From assembly GCA_017455435.1 (NCBI GenBank), contig JAFTAU010000009.1, positions 1-34,457 of the forward strand: a stretch of DNA of 34,457 nucleotides. The letters are read 5' to 3'. How positions within the stretch are numbered: position 1 is the stretch's first letter; the number at the start of each line of letters is the position of its first letter. The DNA comes from Lachnospiraceae bacterium (GTDB taxonomy: Bacteria; Bacillota; Clostridia; Lachnospirales; Lachnospiraceae). The notes beneath the pieces are model-generated. The model searched no databases. It saw only the letters and a list, made by a program, of their open reading frames with translations, and was not told the DNA's origin. A program made the translations under genes and the position numbers. Shown here piece after piece: positions 14,752-21,667 of the stretch.

Positions 14752-14791
14752 GACGTGGATGGGGTCAGGGGTTCGAGTCCCTTAGTGCCCA
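14752..14791 (+). mobile_element. attR: 3' fragment of a tRNA gene at the prophage end
   Basis: The T-arm AGGGG-TTCGAGT-CCCTT (14767-14783), the acceptor 3' strand AGTGCCC (14784-14790) and discriminator A (14791) are intact, and a terminator follows. No matching 5' acceptor strand (GGGCACT) or D-arm lies upstream; instead there is AT-rich phage-end sequence. This is what a phage that integrates into the 3' end of a tRNA leaves at its distal end. The anticodon cannot be read with confidence, so the tRNA identity is not assigned. The left boundary of the identity segment is uncertain. Confidence 0.75.
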
Positions 14792-14798
14792 CTCCGTT

Positions 14799-14834
14799 AA
14801 AAGCCTCGATATCAGATGATTTCGGGGCTTTTTT
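14799..14834 (+). terminator. Host terminator of the tRNA transcript
   Basis: AAAAGCCTCGA (14799-14809) pairs with TCGGGGCTTTT (about 14822-14832), followed by T residues. It belonged to the tRNA gene before integration and now terminates anything leaving the prophage. Confidence 0.75.
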
Positions 14835-14835
14835 G

Positions 14836-14897
14836 TTTGCCGTTATCGGCAAAAACCTGATAACGATTAGGCTTAAAACATTGATTTTTGCCGATAA
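14836..14897. promoter_or_regulatory. Operator-like inverted 12-mers at the Fic promoter
   Basis: TTATCGGCAAAA (14843-14854) and its exact reverse complement TTTTGCCGATAA (14886-14897) flank the -35 region. The first copy is itself half of a palindrome, TTTGCCG-TTAT-CGGCAAA (14836-14853). The second copy occupies the promoter spacer, so a bound regulator would block RNA polymerase. Confidence 0.55.
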
Positions 14898-14908
14898 TTT
14901 GTTATAAT
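14881..14908 (+). promoter_or_regulatory. Promoter of the Fic-domain gene
   Basis: TTGATT (14881-14886), 16-nt spacer, TATAAT (14903-14908), then AAAGGAGG and ATG 14937. Confidence 0.7.
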
Positions 14909-14936
14909 AACTATTAGAGCGAAAGGAGGTTTCTTT

Positions 14937-15833
14937 ATGAACTATATCTCTGTAGCCGAAGCGGCAAAACGATGGGGAGTTTCAGAGCGCAGCGTAAGAA
15001 ATTATTGCGCACTTGGCAGAATTGGCGGAGCTTTTTTGAACGGAAAGACCTGGAATGTTCCGGAAACTGCGGAAAAGCCTGACCGGATCAATAAGCGCTC
15101 TCAAATACCGCAGAACCTCATTTCTCGCTTGAAAGCCGAGAAAAAAGCCGGTCTTCACGGTGGAATATATCATCGCATTCAGATTGATTTGACATATAAC
15201 TCGAATCATATTGAAGGCATCAAATTGACGCATGATCAGACACGATATATCTTTGAAACGAATACTATCGGGCTTACGGGAATTGTTAGAGTTGATGACG
15301 TGGTGGAAACAGCGAACCATTTCAAATGCATTGATATGATTATTGACAATGTTTCATATGCGCCGGGCGAACAGTTCATCAAGCGTCTTCATGCCGTTCT
15401 GAAAAACGGAACATCTGATTCACGTCAGGACTGGTTTGCCGTCGGAGATTATAAAATGCTTCCGAATGAAGTCGGAGGAAAAGAAACGACCGCGCCTGAA
15501 GACGTAGCAGCCCAAATGAAACAGCTTTTATCCGGGTATAATGCTATTGAGAAAAAAACATTCGACGATCTTTTGGATTTTCATTATCGTTTTGAAGCAA
15601 TTCACCCGTTTCAAGATGGTAACGGACGTATCGGGCGGCTTATGCTGTTCAAAGAGTGTTTGCGAAACAATTATGTTCCGTTTATCATATCGGATGATAT
15701 GAAGTTGTTCTATTATCGCGGTTTGCAGAATTGGCGGACAGAACGCGGTTATCTGCGTGATACTTGCCTTTCGGCACAGGATCGTTTTAAAAAAATTCTG
15801 GATTATTTCAAAATACAGTACGACAACGAATAA
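14937..15833 (+). CDS. Fic/DOC-family protein with N-terminal HTH domain
   Basis: The 298-residue protein has two parts. Residues 1-50 (YISVAEAAKRWGVSERSVRNYCALGRI...WNVPE) form a MerR/excisionase-like helix-turn-helix. Residues about 75-290 are a Fic domain with the complete active-site motif HPFQDGNGRIGR (His223 to Arg234), which normally transfers AMP from ATP to a protein hydroxyl. The segment S-NHI-E-G (Ser89 to Gly94) matches the inhibitory helix motif [ST]xxxE[GN] located before the Fic core, as in self-inhibited class II Fic proteins. It stands alone next to attR with its own promoter and an operator-like repeat. A role as auto-regulated toxin or stress regulator is inferred; the target is unknown. 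Confidence 0.85.
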   Translation: MNYISVAEAAKRWGVSERSVRNYCALGRIGGAFLNGKTWNVPETAEKPDRINKRSQIPQNLISRLKAEKKAGLHGGIYHRIQIDLTYNSNHIEGIKLTHDQTRYIFETNTIGLTGIVRVDDVVETANHFKCIDMIIDNVSYAPGEQFIKRLHAVLKNGTSDSRQDWFAVGDYKMLPNEVGGKETTAPEDVAAQMKQLLSGYNAIEKKTFDDLLDFHYRFEAIHPFQDGNGRIGRLMLFKECLRNNYVPFIISDDMKLFYYRGLQNWRTERGYLRDTCLSAQDRFKKILDYFKIQYDNE

Positions 15834-15898
15834 GAATATCTATTTTTCTTGATATTCCATTGATGAGGTTGTTTTGCTGGAACAGATTTAACGATTGA

Positions 15899-15928
15899 AA
15901 ACTCACAAACTCCTAGTTTTGTGAGTTT
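15899..15928 (+). terminator. Hairpin after the Fic gene
   Basis: AAACTCACAAA (15899-15909) and TTTGTGAGTTT (15918-15928) form a perfect 11-bp stem with an 8-nt loop. The A/T-flanked stem could terminate in either direction, although the T-run is only three bases. Confidence 0.5.
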
Positions 15929-15945
15929 GACATACTGTCTGTCAT

Positions 15946-16008
15946 TGTAAAAACTCAGATATGGAAAAAACAGCGGTATTGTGTTATATTAGTACCGTAG
16001 TTTTTACA
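15946..16008 (+). promoter_or_regulatory. Promoter of the desulfoferrodoxin gene, flanked by inverted repeats
   Basis: An extended -10 element TGT-TATATT (15982-15990) with a weak -35 TGGAAA (15962-15967) at 17-nt spacing lies upstream of the gene. TGTAAAAACT (15946-15955) and AGTTTTTACA (15999-16008) are exact inverted copies on either side of the promoter, suitable for a regulator that loops or covers it. Confidence 0.5.
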
Positions 16009-16034
16009 GAGGATACGCAAAGGAGAAAACAGAT

Positions 16035-16409
16035 ATGGAAATGAAATTTTACGTATGCGAGACCTGTGGACAGATGGTGGCCATAGTTGACAAAAAGGCC
16101 TGCCCTATTATGTGCTGCGGAAAGCCCATGAAGGAAATCATCCCCGGAACCACAGACGCCGCTCTTGAAAAGCATGTGCCGGTCATAACAGTCGACGGAA
16201 ACAAGGTTACCGTAGACGTCGGTGCCGTCGCTCATCCCATGCTGGCAGAGCATTACATCGAATGGATCGCACTCAAGACCGCACAGGGAAATCAGAGAAA
16301 ACGCCTCGAGCCCAGACAGGAGCCGAAGGCCTGCTTTGCAATCTGCGAAGGAGACGAGGTCGAAGCGGCCTACGCCTACTGCAATCTTCACGGGCTCTGG
16401 AAAGCCTGA
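16035..16409 (+). CDS. dfx: Desulfoferrodoxin / superoxide reductase
   Basis: The 124-residue protein reduces superoxide to hydrogen peroxide without making oxygen, a defence used by anaerobes. The N-terminal desulforedoxin-like domain has the iron ligands Cys8, Cys11, Cys27 and Cys28 (CETC...CC), so this is the two-iron class. The C-terminal domain has the catalytic EKHVPVI (Glu45, Lys46, His47), further ligands His67 and His73 and the final CNLHGLW (Cys116, His119), i.e. a complete centre II. An AAAGGAG site precedes the ATG. It is followed by a hairpin and the signalling operon. Electrons would come from rubredoxin; no rubredoxin gene is adjacent. Confidence 0.93.
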   Translation: MEMKFYVCETCGQMVAIVDKKACPIMCCGKPMKEIIPGTTDAALEKHVPVITVDGNKVTVDVGAVAHPMLAEHYIEWIALKTAQGNQRKRLEPRQEPKACFAICEGDEVEAAYAYCNLHGLWKA

Positions 16410-16430
16410 TCAAAAACCCAAACGCGATAG

Positions 16431-16460
16431 GGCGGATATTGCCTTTTGGAAATATCCGCC
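16431..16460 (+). terminator. Hairpin between desulfoferrodoxin and the STAS gene
   Basis: GGCGGATATT (16431-16440) and AATATCCGCC (16451-16460) form a perfect 10-bp stem. It is followed by TTGTCAG and not a T-run, so it may attenuate rather than fully stop transcription into the signalling operon. Confidence 0.5.
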
Positions 16461-16485
16461 TTGTCAGTGAGACAGGAGAAAATCT

Positions 16486-16788
16486 ATGCTTAAAATCGAC
16501 AAAACAATCGAAAACGGAAAAGCCGTTATTGCCCCGGAAGGCAGACTTGACACTGTTACTTCCCCCGATATGGAAAACGCTATCAAGGAAACCATTCCCG
16601 GAATCAGCGAGCTCACCCTCGACCTCGCAAATCTCGAATACATTTCATCAGCGGGTCTGCGCGTTCTTCTTTCCGCCCAAAAAGCCATCGGCGGCGCCGG
16701 CGGTTCGATGAAAATCCGCAATGTAAACGACACTATAATGGAAATATTCGACATCACGGGATTTTCGGATATTCTCACCATCGAATAA
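16486..16788 (+). CDS. STAS-domain anti-sigma factor antagonist (SpoIIAA/RsbV-like)
   Basis: The 100-residue protein is a single STAS domain: strand KAVIAPEGRLDT, then ELTLDLANLEYISSAGLRVLL with the phosphorylatable serine pair Ser54/Ser55, and the final IMEIFDITGFSDIL helix. In partner switching the unphosphorylated form binds an RsbW-type kinase and frees that kinase's client. The gene opens a four-gene run with a phosphatase and two ATPase-domain proteins, so its kinase is likely one of those and its phosphatase the next gene. An AGGAG site precedes the ATG. The gap to the next gene is 13 nt. Confidence 0.9.
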   Translation: MLKIDKTIENGKAVIAPEGRLDTVTSPDMENAIKETIPGISELTLDLANLEYISSAGLRVLLSAQKAIGGAGGSMKIRNVNDTIMEIFDITGFSDILTIE

Positions 16789-16801
16789 CGGTTAACCGGA
16801 A

Positions 16802-18253
16802 ATGAAAATAAAAGAAAACTCCCCACTCGGCAAGCTGAAAACCCTGCTGACTGTCGATGACGTTTTTCATGAAACTGAGATACAGGCAAACAAGCTCGGA
16901 TCGCTGATACTTTTGTGCAGCGGTATTTTTCTTGTTATAACGCTCATTCTGACAGCTATCGGCATATTCCCGCTGTCGTGGGAATCCATGTTCTCGATAG
17001 CTATACAGGCCATTGCCGAGATATTAATTCTACTGATTGTAAGCCGCATTGTCAAAAACGATGCCTGGTGGCTGAAACCTCTGCTGCTCATAGGCATTAC
17101 TTTTGTTTTTGCACGCCTCGACAGCATGCTGACGCACAAAACGGCCATCCTCATGGTCATCCCCGTGGTTTTCAGCAGCCGCTATTTTTCACGGAGACTG
17201 ACAGTATTTGCCTCGCTGTTAGCCACGGCCGTTTTTTTGGCCTCGTCGGTGTGGGGCGCGACACACGGTCTGATAAATCTCAATATCGTCACTATGGACG
17301 CCGGCACCGAAATGACGGCCACCGGCGGTTTTCTGGGCGATGCGATTATAAACGCCGGCGTCACCGACGAAATGCTGATTGTCAATACCGTACTGTACGA
17401 CTACCTGCCCAGGTGGCTGATGTTTTCTATTGTATCCATTATCAGCTGCAACATCGCCCGCCGTGGCAAAGAAATGGTCACGATTCAGCACGAAAAAGAC
17501 ATAAAATCTGCCCGTATTGAATCCGAGCTTAATCTTGCCACGAGCATCCAGGCAGATATGCTGCCCAATATCTTCCCCGCATTTCCGGAAAGAACGGATT
17601 TTGATATTTATGCCAAGATGGATCCGGCAAAGGAAGTTGGCGGCGATTTTTACAATTTCTTCCTGATAGACGAAGATCATCTCTGTATGATGATTGCGGA
17701 CGTCTCCGGAAAGGGCATACCCGCGGCACTGTTTATGATGGCGTCTATGATTCTGCTTGCCAATAATGCATCTATGGACAAGAGCCCTGCGCAGATTCTG
17801 ACAGACGTCAACGCGGCCATTTGTTCAAACAACCGTGAAGAAATGTTCGTCACGGTTTGGATCGGGATTCTGGAGATATCCACCGGAAAGCTCACGGCGG
17901 CCAACGCAGGACACGAATATCCCATTATCAAACGCCCGGGCGGAGACTTTGAAGTATTCAAAGACAAGCACGGCTTTGTTATCGGGGGAATGGCCGGCGT
18001 AAAATACAAAGAATACGAGATTATGCTCGAAAAAGGCTCAAAAATCTTCGTGTATACTGACGGCGTTCCCGAGGCAACCGACAAAGACGAGAATCTGTTC
18101 GGCATTGAGCGCATGCTTGCAGCGCTCAACAGTGACCCCGGCGCAGATCCTCAGCATATATTGGAGAGTGTCCGCGCGGCGGTTGACGGTTTCGTAAACG
18201 AGGCGGAGCAATTCGACGATCTTACGATGCTTTGCATGGAATATAAAGGCTGA
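16802..18253 (+). CDS. Membrane-bound SpoIIE/RsbU-type PP2C phosphatase
   Basis: A 483-residue protein. The N-terminal half has about six membrane segments (roughly residues 32-57, 60-84, 88-108, 113-130, 134-156 and 200-222), with an extracytoplasmic loop rich in Thr/Gly between the last two, probably the sensor. A linker helix (about 230-255, ESELNLATSIQADMLP) precedes the PP2C domain with AKEVGGDFYN (about 275-284), ADVSGKGIPAALF, YTDGVPEA (about 417) and DDLTML (about 472), which carry the metal-binding Asp residues. It would dephosphorylate the STAS proteins encoded on either side in response to a membrane signal. The usual GGDFYD reads GGDFYN here. Confidence 0.9.
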   Translation: MKIKENSPLGKLKTLLTVDDVFHETEIQANKLGSLILLCSGIFLVITLILTAIGIFPLSWESMFSIAIQAIAEILILLIVSRIVKNDAWWLKPLLLIGITFVFARLDSMLTHKTAILMVIPVVFSSRYFSRRLTVFASLLATAVFLASSVWGATHGLINLNIVTMDAGTEMTATGGFLGDAIINAGVTDEMLIVNTVLYDYLPRWLMFSIVSIISCNIARRGKEMVTIQHEKDIKSARIESELNLATSIQADMLPNIFPAFPERTDFDIYAKMDPAKEVGGDFYNFFLIDEDHLCMMIADVSGKGIPAALFMMASMILLANNASMDKSPAQILTDVNAAICSNNREEMFVTVWIGILEISTGKLTAANAGHEYPIIKRPGGDFEVFKDKHGFVIGGMAGVKYKEYEIMLEKGSKIFVYTDGVPEATDKDENLFGIERMLAALNSDPGADPQHILESVRAAVDGFVNEAEQFDDLTMLCMEYKG

Positions 18254-18281
18254 CAGGCTTTTATGAATAAAGGATAAAAAT

Positions 18282-19874
18282 ATGGAAAACAAAAAAACAA
18301 TCGAAATCAAGCTTTCCGGAAGAATAGATTCCGGCAATTCAGCTCAAAAAGAAGAGGAAATACTCTCGCTTCTTGCGGGGCAGGAGGGAGCCGCTGTGCG
18401 AATCGACGCATCGGAACTGGATTATATCTCGAGCGCCGGCCTCAGAGTGCTCCTCCGCGTCAGAAAAGCCTTTCCAGAGCTCTCCATCGAAGACGTAAGC
18501 TCCGAGGTTTACGAAATCTTTGAAATGACCGGATTTACCGAAATGATGGCAGTAAAAAAAGCTTACCGCGTCGTCTCTGTCGAGGGCTGCGAGGTCATCG
18601 GCGAAGGCTTTAACGGCAAGGTCTACCGCATTGACAGGGACAATGTAGTCAAAACCTACAAAAACGCTGACGCTCTCGCAGAAATACAGCACGAGCGCGA
18701 GGTTGCCAGACTGGCTCTGGTGCTCGGAGTTCCCACGGCCATTTCCTATGACGTGGTGCGCGTCGGCGACAGCTACGGCTCAGTTTTTGAACTCCTGAAC
18801 GCCACGTCCTTTGCCAGGATTCTCGCCAAAGAACCGGAGCGCTTTGACTGGTGCGTAGACGAGTATGTAAAACTGCTCAAAAAGATTCATTCGATCTCCG
18901 TGCCCGAGGGAAAGCTTCCTGCCATAAAGCAGAAAAACGTCGGAGCGGTCAAAAATATTATCGGACTTCTCCCGGACGGACTCGGTGAAAAACTGCTCGC
19001 CATGGTTGAGGCTATTCCCGATACGGACAATATGATTCACGGCGACTACCACAGCAAAAACGTAGTTCTTGCGGATGGCGAGGTGCTGCTTATCGATATG
19101 GACACGCTTTCAGTGGGACACCCCATTTTTGAACTGGTATCCATGTACAATGCCTACGTCGGCTATTCGGAATACGATCCTTCGATAGTGCTGGCGTTCC
19201 AGGGCTTTGACGCCGATGTTGCCCGCAGATTCTGGCACGATTCGCTGGCTGCGTATCTCGGCACGAAGGACGAGAAAAAGATTAACGAAATAGAAGAAAA
19301 GGTTCGCTGCCTGGCATACGGACGCCTGATTGACTGGAGGACCCGTCATCAGAGCGGAGACGCAGAGGCGGACAAAGCCACTATCGATCTCTGGAAGAGC
19401 AGACTCATAAAGCTCCTGGGGCATGTGGACAGCCTTGATTTTGAAACCTGTTGCAGTGCGGAGGAGAGCAGCGACCTCGAGCTTGAGGCCGCGCCGGAAA
19501 ACCTTCAAAAGGTTCTGGATTTTGTAGGTTCACGTATGGCCGCACTGGATCTTTCCACAAAACTGCGCATGCAGATGGATCTGGCGGTCGAAGAAATATT
19601 TATTAATATTGCCAATTATGCCTATCACCCCGGGAGGGGAAATGCAGTCGTACGCGTTGAGACCACCGAGGATCCGGTTACGGTAACCATTACGTTTATT
19701 GACAGGGGAATTCCCTACGATCCGCTCAAAAAACAGGATCCCGATCTTACGCTTTCGGCGGAAGAGAGGGGCATCGGCGGTCTGGGCATCTTCCTGACCA
19801 AGAAAGTCATGGACGACGTTTCATACGAATACAGAGACGGTCAGAATATACTTAAGCTAAAAAAGAATTTCTGA
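18282..19874 (+). CDS. Three-domain signalling fusion: STAS + APH-like kinase + RsbW-like ATPase
   Basis: The 530-residue protein joins three modules. Residues about 1-90 are a STAS domain with YISSAGLRVLL (Ser50/Ser51) and EIFEMTGFTEMM. Residues about 95-390 are an aminoglycoside-phosphotransferase/choline-kinase-like fold: GEGFNGKVY nucleotide loop (107-115), Lys124, the catalytic HGDYHSKN (His253-Asp255-Asn260) and LIDMDT with metal-binding Asp272/Asp274. Residues about 400-530 are an RsbW/SpoIIAB-like HATPase with N-box AVEEIFINIANYAYH, DRGIPYDP, and a good glycine box ERGIGGLGIFLTKK. Substrate and antagonist of a partner switch are thus fused to a small-molecule or protein kinase. I see no frame disruption. 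The cellular target is unknown. Confidence 0.88.
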   Translation: MENKKTIEIKLSGRIDSGNSAQKEEEILSLLAGQEGAAVRIDASELDYISSAGLRVLLRVRKAFPELSIEDVSSEVYEIFEMTGFTEMMAVKKAYRVVSVEGCEVIGEGFNGKVYRIDRDNVVKTYKNADALAEIQHEREVARLALVLGVPTAISYDVVRVGDSYGSVFELLNATSFARILAKEPERFDWCVDEYVKLLKKIHSISVPEGKLPAIKQKNVGAVKNIIGLLPDGLGEKLLAMVEAIPDTDNMIHGDYHSKNVVLADGEVLLIDMDTLSVGHPIFELVSMYNAYVGYSEYDPSIVLAFQGFDADVARRFWHDSLAAYLGTKDEKKINEIEEKVRCLAYGRLIDWRTRHQSGDAEADKATIDLWKSRLIKLLGHVDSLDFETCCSAEESSDLELEAAPENLQKVLDFVGSRMAALDLSTKLRMQMDLAVEEIFINIANYAYHPGRGNAVVRVETTEDPVTVTITFIDRGIPYDPLKKQDPDLTLSAEERGIGGLGIFLTKKVMDDVSYEYRDGQNILKLKKNF

Positions 19875-19883
19875 GTTTTTTAT

Positions 19884-21659
19884 ATGCAGAACGGCAGAAT
19901 AATCAAGAATACTTTTTACGTGCAGGTGGCGGCCATGGTTGCCGCCTCTGTTACGTCCATGCTTGGTTCGCTGATAGACGGTATCATTATCGGACAGTAT
20001 CTCGGCGTGGATGCCATCGCATCTTTCGGTATTGTAAGTCCACTTGTAGCAGCCGTGACGCTGCTTGGCGCAGTTATTTCCTCCGGCGCCCGCGGGCGAT
20101 TTGTATGGCTCATGGGCAGCGGGAAAACAAAAGAAGCTCAAAAGGTCTTTTCGCTGTCGCTGATAATGGCTGTCGCGCTCGCCGCTTTCATAACGCTTGT
20201 CGTAATAATCCTGTCCGGACCGATTGCCTCACTGCTCGGTGCCACCGGGAACGCGGCCGCGCTTATGCCCAAAGCAAGAGCCTATCTGATAGGTGTTTCT
20301 CTCGGCTTTCCGGCGAGCAGCGCGATGTGGGTGCTGTGGGCATTTATCCCCATCGATAATGACCGCAACCTGCCGGTTATAGCCTCTCTTGTGATGGCCG
20401 CAGTCAATATTCTGCTCGATTTTGCCGTCATCTTTGTGTTCCACGGGGACACCTTTGAGATGGGGCTGGTAACGTCAATCAGTTATCTGGTTGCCGTGGC
20501 CGTGCTGCTGATACATTTTTTGAAAAAGGACGCTTTCCTGAAGCTTAGATTCAAAAAGCCTTCACTGAAGGAAACGCTGGAAATACTCGAGGAAGGCGCT
20601 CCTTCCGGCGTGCATCGCATAGGTCATTCCGTCACGGGAGTAGTTATGAACCGTATTCTGGCCGTGATTGCTTCCTCCGGAGCCATAGCCGCCTATTCAG
20701 TTTACGGTCAGACGGAAGCGCTGCTTCTTCCCATCGTGCTTGGCGTTGCGGACACTGTTTCGGCTCTGTCCGGAGTTCTTGCGGGAGAGCAGAACAGACC
20801 TATGATCAGAAGGCTTCTCGTTACCTCTGCGCAAACGACATTTATTCTTACCTTGCTGATTTCCGCTCTGACGTGGATTATGGCTCCGCAGCTTGCGTCA
20901 TGGTTCATCAGTGACAACCAGTCTGCACTTGATTTATCCACAAGCGCGGTGCGGGCATTTGTGGCCGGACTGCCTCTTCATGGATTGAATCTCATCTATC
21001 TGGACTATATTCACGGTATCGGCAAAGTGAAATTGTCCGCGCTTACCGCCTTTTTCGCGGAGTGCGTCTTTATAATTATGTCTGCCGTAGTGCTGGTGTT
21101 TTTCATCGGCGCCGCCGCGGTGTGGTTTGCCTTCCCCGTGGCTCAGGTACTGCTTTTGATTTATTACTTTATCGTATCGTCTGTTGAAAGCCGCAGGATG
21201 AAGATAGAACGAGAAAATGTCTGGAATCGCATATTGCTTTTGCCGGACAGCTTTGACACGGCGGAATCAGAGAGAATGGATCGCAGCATCGCCTCTATGG
21301 AAGAGGTCGCCGCGCTTTCGCAGGAGGTATGGAGCTTTTGCGACTCGCTCGGCTGCGACGAGCGCCGCCGGTATCTGATTTCTCTTGCCGTTGAGGAAAT
21401 GGCCGGAAATGTAATAAAGCACGGTTTTTCAAACGACAGAAAAAAACACGGAATCGACATCCGTGTTATGAAAAAAGGCAATGATTTTATTATCCGTATC
21501 AGGGATGATTGTCTGATTTTCGATCCGGTAAAGCAGCTAAAGCTTTATTCGGACGAAGACCCCACGCACCATATCGGTCTCAGAATGATAGTCGAAACCG
21601 CCAAAGAAGTGCGTTATACGAGCCTTTTGAGGCTTAATAATCTTACTATCAGAATATAA
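19884..21659 (+). CDS. MATE-family transporter fused to an RsbW-like ATPase domain
   Basis: The 591-residue protein begins with a complete MATE/MOP-type transporter of about 12 membrane helices (residues about 8-440; typical MLGSLIDGIIIGQYLG and AAYSVYGQTEALLLPIVLGVADTVSAL segments). After a linker (about 440-470) comes a cytoplasmic HATPase domain of the SpoIIAB/RsbW type: AVEEMAGNVIKHGF (about 501-514), RDDCLIFDP (about 539) and HHIGLRMI (about 562). The N-box Glu and Asn are present, but the glycine boxes are degenerate compared with the upstream gene. It starts 10 nt after the previous stop without a clear ribosome binding site, so translation is probably coupled. The STAS proteins may gate the transporter through this domain (inference). 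Confidence 0.85.
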   Translation: MQNGRIIKNTFYVQVAAMVAASVTSMLGSLIDGIIIGQYLGVDAIASFGIVSPLVAAVTLLGAVISSGARGRFVWLMGSGKTKEAQKVFSLSLIMAVALAAFITLVVIILSGPIASLLGATGNAAALMPKARAYLIGVSLGFPASSAMWVLWAFIPIDNDRNLPVIASLVMAAVNILLDFAVIFVFHGDTFEMGLVTSISYLVAVAVLLIHFLKKDAFLKLRFKKPSLKETLEILEEGAPSGVHRIGHSVTGVVMNRILAVIASSGAIAAYSVYGQTEALLLPIVLGVADTVSALSGVLAGEQNRPMIRRLLVTSAQTTFILTLLISALTWIMAPQLASWFISDNQSALDLSTSAVRAFVAGLPLHGLNLIYLDYIHGIGKVKLSALTAFFAECVFIIMSAVVLVFFIGAAAVWFAFPVAQVLLLIYYFIVSSVESRRMKIERENVWNRILLLPDSFDTAESERMDRSIASMEEVAALSQEVWSFCDSLGCDERRRYLISLAVEEMAGNVIKHGFSNDRKKHGIDIRVMKKGNDFIIRIRDDCLIFDPVKQLKLYSDEDPTHHIGLRMIVETAKEVRYTSLLRLNNLTIRI

Positions 21660-21667
21660 ACTCCCGT

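Larger units (their letters stand above)
14582..14936. other. Non-coding phage-host junction
   Basis: This 355-bp stretch without a gene contains, in order, the direct repeats that may be integrase arm sites, an AT-rich segment, the 3' tRNA fragment (14752-14791), the host terminator (14799-14834), an operator-like palindrome (14836-14853) and the promoter of the Fic gene (14881-14908). An antisense frame across it (14634-14852) is only the back-translation of the tRNA fragment. Confidence 0.7.

Noticed and set aside
14634-14852. Minus-strand frame of 72 codons containing GTKGLEPLTPSTSK
   Set aside because: The GLEPLTP-type peptide is the well-known back-translation of a tRNA 3' end; the frame is an artefact of the attR tRNA fragment.
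15927-15932. TTGACA as the -35 box of the desulfoferrodoxin promoter
   Set aside because: No acceptable -10 box lies 16-18 nt downstream; the extended -10 at 15982-15990 is a better candidate.
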